Of a DNA stretch of 43,094 bases, positions 40,649 through 43,094 are shown one piece after another. The position numbers and the translations under genes were made by a program. How positions within the stretch are numbered: the stretch's first letter is position 1; each line of letters starts with the position of its first letter. Source of the DNA: an uncultured Halomonas sp. (GTDB lineage: Bacteria; Pseudomonadota; Gammaproteobacteria; Pseudomonadales; Halomonadaceae); the NCBI RefSeq assembly GCF_946887195.1, contig NZ_CAMPKE010000024.1:1-43094 (forward strand). The letters are read 5' to 3'. The notes beneath the pieces were generated by a model. That model made no database searches and was not told where the DNA came from. It saw only the letters and a program-made list of their open reading frames with translations.

Positions 40649-42967
40649 ATGTCTTTTCGCCCGGCCGAGCTGCATGGACAATACAAACAGGACGAAAAAT
40701 CGCCCGACGATAGCTCGTTTTCGGCGGCATCACGGGAAGGCATGTTTGCCATACATGGCATGTGGTGCAGTAGCTGTGCGTTCGCCATCGAGCATTACCT
40801 GAAGCGTCACGCGGGCGTCGAACAGGCCAGCGTCAATTTCATATCCTCCACCGCCTTCTTGAAATGGAACCCGCGCCGGATCGATTTCGACACGTTGAGC
40901 CGACGTGTCGCCAAGCTCGGCTACGGCCTCGTCGCCTCGACCGATAGCGCGGATAACCGTGCTCGCCTCGCCACGGAAAAGCGCGCCCTCATTACGCGCC
41001 TCGTGGTCAGCGTGGCATTCGGCATGTGGACCGTCATGGCCTCGGCGCTGCTCTATTTCAATTATGGACTCGGCGCTCGCGTCGAGTGGGCGATCGCCCT
41101 GGTGGCGACCACACTCGCGCTACCGGTCGTAGTCTATGCCGGGCTTCCCTTCTATCGGGCCGCATGGCGCACGCTGCGTGCAGGGCGCCCGGGCATGGAT
41201 GTGTTGGTCAGTCTCGGCGCGCTGAGTGCCATGCTGTTTTCGCTGTGGCGCTTATGGCTCGGTTCGGCCGATGTGTATGTCGATACCGCCGTCATGCTGA
41301 TCACGCTGCTGCTGGTCGGCCGGCTGGTGGAGATGCACAGTCGCCAGGATGGACTCGAGGCCCTGGCATCGCTGGATCACCTGACTCCCGAGAGCGCTCG
41401 TGCATGGCGCAACGGCGAATGGACGCCGACGCCGATGGAGCGGATTCGCGCCGGCTTTCGTGTGCGGGTCGGCGAAGGCGATACGGTGCCTTTCGATGGC
41501 TGGCTCGATCGGGCGCATGCGCTGATCGACCGGGCGGTTCTCACCGGCGAGAACACACCCGTGACCCTGACCCGCGGCGACCGTCTCGAAGCGGGTTGCC
41601 GCAATGCGGGGCCGGCCTTCACGCTGGTCGTCGAAGCCACTTTGGGTAAGCGTTACATCGACACCCTGCGCTACAAGATGCTCGAACTGCATGCACGCAA
41701 GGGAGAATTCCAGAAACTATCGGATGTCTTCGCGCGCTGGCTGCCCTCGGTGGCATTGTGCCTGGCCTTGGCGACCTTCCTTCTTACCCTGGCACGCGGC
41801 GTTGGTTTCGAGCCGGCCTTTAGCTGGGCATTGTCGGTGCTGGTCGTCGCCTGCCCCTGCGCCGTAGGCCTGGCCACTCCCGTGGTGACCCAGGCAGCGA
41901 GTGCGCACGGCCTGCGCCATGGCATCGTCTTCAAGGATCTGACGGCCTTCGAGACCTTGGCCAAGGCGCGCGGTATCGCCTTCGACAAGACCGGTACGCT
42001 GACGGCCGGACGCCTGGAGATCGGAGAAATACGCACGGCGCCGGGTATCGACGCCGACGTCCTGCTACGGCTTGCCGCACAGGCCGAAAAGGGCATCATG
42101 CATCCCATCGCCCAAACGCTACGCAGCCATGCCGTTGCCCATGGGTTAGCGCTGGACGACGAAGCGCAAACGGTTTCGCGGCCCGGTTCGGGGGTCGAAA
42201 TGCGCACCTCTCGGGGTGCACTCATTCGAGTCGGCTCACCGGCGTGGCTGACGGAAAACGGCGTATCCCAGCCCGAAAGCCTGGATATGCGGGGCAAGAT
42301 CATCGCCGTGTCGCGGGATTCGTCCTGGCTTGGCACGCTGGCACTGAACGAAGCCTTGGTCGAAGGCACGACCGAGACGATAAACCGCTTTCGCCGGAGC
42401 GCCTTCACACTGGCACTACTCAGTGGCGATCAACGACCCAATGTCGATACCGTCGGTCGTCTGGCCGGGTTCCGGCAGAGGGAATCGTTTGCCGCCCTGA
42501 CGCCCGAAGCCAAGGCGCGGATCATCGACACCCTGCCCAAGCCATCGGTGTTCATCGGCGATGGCATCAACGACACCCTGGCGCTGGCTTCCGCCACCAC
42601 GAGCATCAGCGTGGCGGGCGCTACCCAGCAGGCACGCGACATCGCCGCGGTCTCACTGCTCTCGCCCGGCATCGCCCCGGCCTGGGAAGCATACAGGCTG
42701 GCTCGGCTCGCTTACCGGCTGATGCGGCAAAACCTGGGGTTTTCCATCGCCTACAACATGCTGGCTCTGGCAGTCGCGGTCTGGATGCCGATCCCGCCGG
42801 TCATCGCCGTCACCGCCATGACCATAAGCTCACTCAGCGTGCTGGCGAATGCCGCGCGTCTTTACATCGGCCATGAGGCGCCGGAATCCAAGGCAGCGAT
42901 TAACGATAGGAGAGAACGAACAGAAGCAACGACATCGTGGCTCCCCGAACAGGACTCGAACCTGTGA
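40649..42967 (+). CDS. Copper-type P1B ATPase, oxidase-associated
   Basis: A 772-residue heavy-metal pump. One N-terminal metal-binding domain has GMWCSSC (C40, C43). Transport helices include the CPC metal site near residue 400 (VACPCAVGLATP). The actuator loop reads TGEN rather than the common TGES. The phosphorylation motif DKTGTLT is near 446, the nucleotide-domain HP is in GIMHPIAQ, and the hinge GDGINDTLAL is near 637. CcoI/FixI- and CtpA-type pumps supply copper for oxidase assembly, while CopA detoxifies; the neighbouring oxidase favours the former. AAGGA stands six bases before ATG 40649. The last codons (EQDSNL) lie within an antisense tRNA gene, so the natural C-terminus may be fortuitous. 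Confidence 0.9.
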   Translation: MSFRPAELHGQYKQDEKSPDDSSFSAASREGMFAIHGMWCSSCAFAIEHYLKRHAGVEQASVNFISSTAFLKWNPRRIDFDTLSRRVAKLGYGLVASTDSADNRARLATEKRALITRLVVSVAFGMWTVMASALLYFNYGLGARVEWAIALVATTLALPVVVYAGLPFYRAAWRTLRAGRPGMDVLVSLGALSAMLFSLWRLWLGSADVYVDTAVMLITLLLVGRLVEMHSRQDGLEALASLDHLTPESARAWRNGEWTPTPMERIRAGFRVRVGEGDTVPFDGWLDRAHALIDRAVLTGENTPVTLTRGDRLEAGCRNAGPAFTLVVEATLGKRYIDTLRYKMLELHARKGEFQKLSDVFARWLPSVALCLALATFLLTLARGVGFEPAFSWALSVLVVACPCAVGLATPVVTQAASAHGLRHGIVFKDLTAFETLAKARGIAFDKTGTLTAGRLEIGEIRTAPGIDADVLLRLAAQAEKGIMHPIAQTLRSHAVAHGLALDDEAQTVSRPGSGVEMRTSRGALIRVGSPAWLTENGVSQPESLDMRGKIIAVSRDSSWLGTLALNEALVEGTTETINRFRRSAFTLALLSGDQRPNVDTVGRLAGFRQRESFAALTPEAKARIIDTLPKPSVFIGDGINDTLALASATTSISVAGATQQARDIAAVSLLSPGIAPAWEAYRLARLAYRLMRQNLGFSIAYNMLALAVAVWMPIPPVIAVTAMTISSLSVLANAARLYIGHEAPESKAAINDRRERTEATTSWLPEQDSNL

Positions 42968-43013
42968 CCCAATGATTAACAGTCATTTGCTCTACCAACT
43001 GAGCTATCGGGGA
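42938..43013 (-). tRNA. tRNA-Asn (anticodon GTT)
   Basis: A complete 76-base cloverleaf with encoded CCA. The acceptor stem TCCCCGA pairs with TCGGGGA, the D arm is GCTCAGTTGGTAGAGC, the anticodon loop CTGTTAA places GTT at 42980-42978 between AATGA/TCATT, and the T arm is ACAGG-TTCGAGT-CCTGT. The first 30 bases on its 3' side (42938-42967) overlap the end of the ATPase reading frame on the other strand. Confidence 0.97.
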
Positions 43014-43041
43014 ATGACGAAGCGAGGTTTCGGCGGGAGGC

Positions 43042-43094
43042 TGGCTCCCCGAGCAGGACTCGAACCTGCGACCCAATGATTAACAGTCATTTGC
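43042..43094 (-). tRNA. tRNA-Asn (anticodon GTT), truncated at window edge
   Basis: The 3' 53 bases of a second tRNA-Asn, ending in CCA at 43042. Anticodon arm and acceptor 3' strand equal the first copy; the T stem is GCAGG/CCTGC instead of ACAGG/CCTGT, a paired change. The 5' part lies outside the window. It is 28 bases upstream of the first copy, so both are probably one transcript. Confidence 0.95.

Noticed and set aside
40548..40802. 84-codon rightward frame in the AT-rich region
   Set aside because: It overlaps the start of the ATPase in another frame and lacks a ribosome-binding site and any motif.

Overview
The window is a high-GC, densely coded stretch of a gammaproteobacterial chromosome. 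The gene orders yceD-rpmF-plsX-fabD-fabG-acpP-fabF-pabC-mltG-tmk-holB-pilZ-tatD and rluC divergent from rne are typical of gammaproteobacteria. The protein sequences look closest to Halomonas or relatives (Halomonadaceae); that placement is my judgement from sequence style, not from a database search.

Layout. Positions 1-2290 hold the first codons of etfB (leftward), a divergent intergenic region and the gene for electron-transfer flavoprotein:ubiquinone oxidoreductase, followed by an intergenic palindromic element and an intrinsic terminator. Positions 2289-16073 form one long leftward run. It starts at a near-consensus promoter in front of yceD and covers rpmF, phospholipid and fatty-acid synthesis (plsX, fabD, fabG, acpP, fabF), pabC, mltG, tmk, holB, pilZ, a TatD-type hydrolase, a DUF1285 protein, a UvrD-like helicase and a rhodanese (sseA). 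Many of these genes overlap by 4 bases. maf (rightward) and sppA, a HAD phosphatase and rluC (leftward) follow. RNase E (rne, rightward) has a long structured leader. Then come apeB (leftward), and prc and a ligB-type DNA ligase with a signal peptide (rightward).

Positions 28915-40380 are the accessory highlight: an eleven-gene leftward respiratory operon. In transcription order it encodes alternative complex III (ActA pentaheme cytochrome, ActB iron-sulfur protein, ActC, ActD, ActE, ActF), an unrecognised one-helix membrane protein, and an aa3-type oxidase whose subunit II carries its own cytochrome c domain (caa3), with subunits I, III and IV. The likely path is quinol to ActB/ActC, the ActA and ActE hemes, the CoxB cytochrome domain, CuA, then heme a/a3-CuB and oxygen. 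A divergent Cu-type P1B ATPase (40649-42967) probably supplies copper or controls it. The ATPase reading frame runs into an oppositely oriented tRNA-Asn gene, and a second tRNA-Asn is cut by the window end.

I see no CRISPR array, transposase, phage gene or rRNA. The best candidates for something under-described are the small membrane protein inside the ACIII-caa3 operon, two structured intergenic repeat-like elements (2141-2210 and 19558-19643), a yceD promoter placed so close to the start codon that the message would be almost leaderless, and the secreted-looking DNA ligase.
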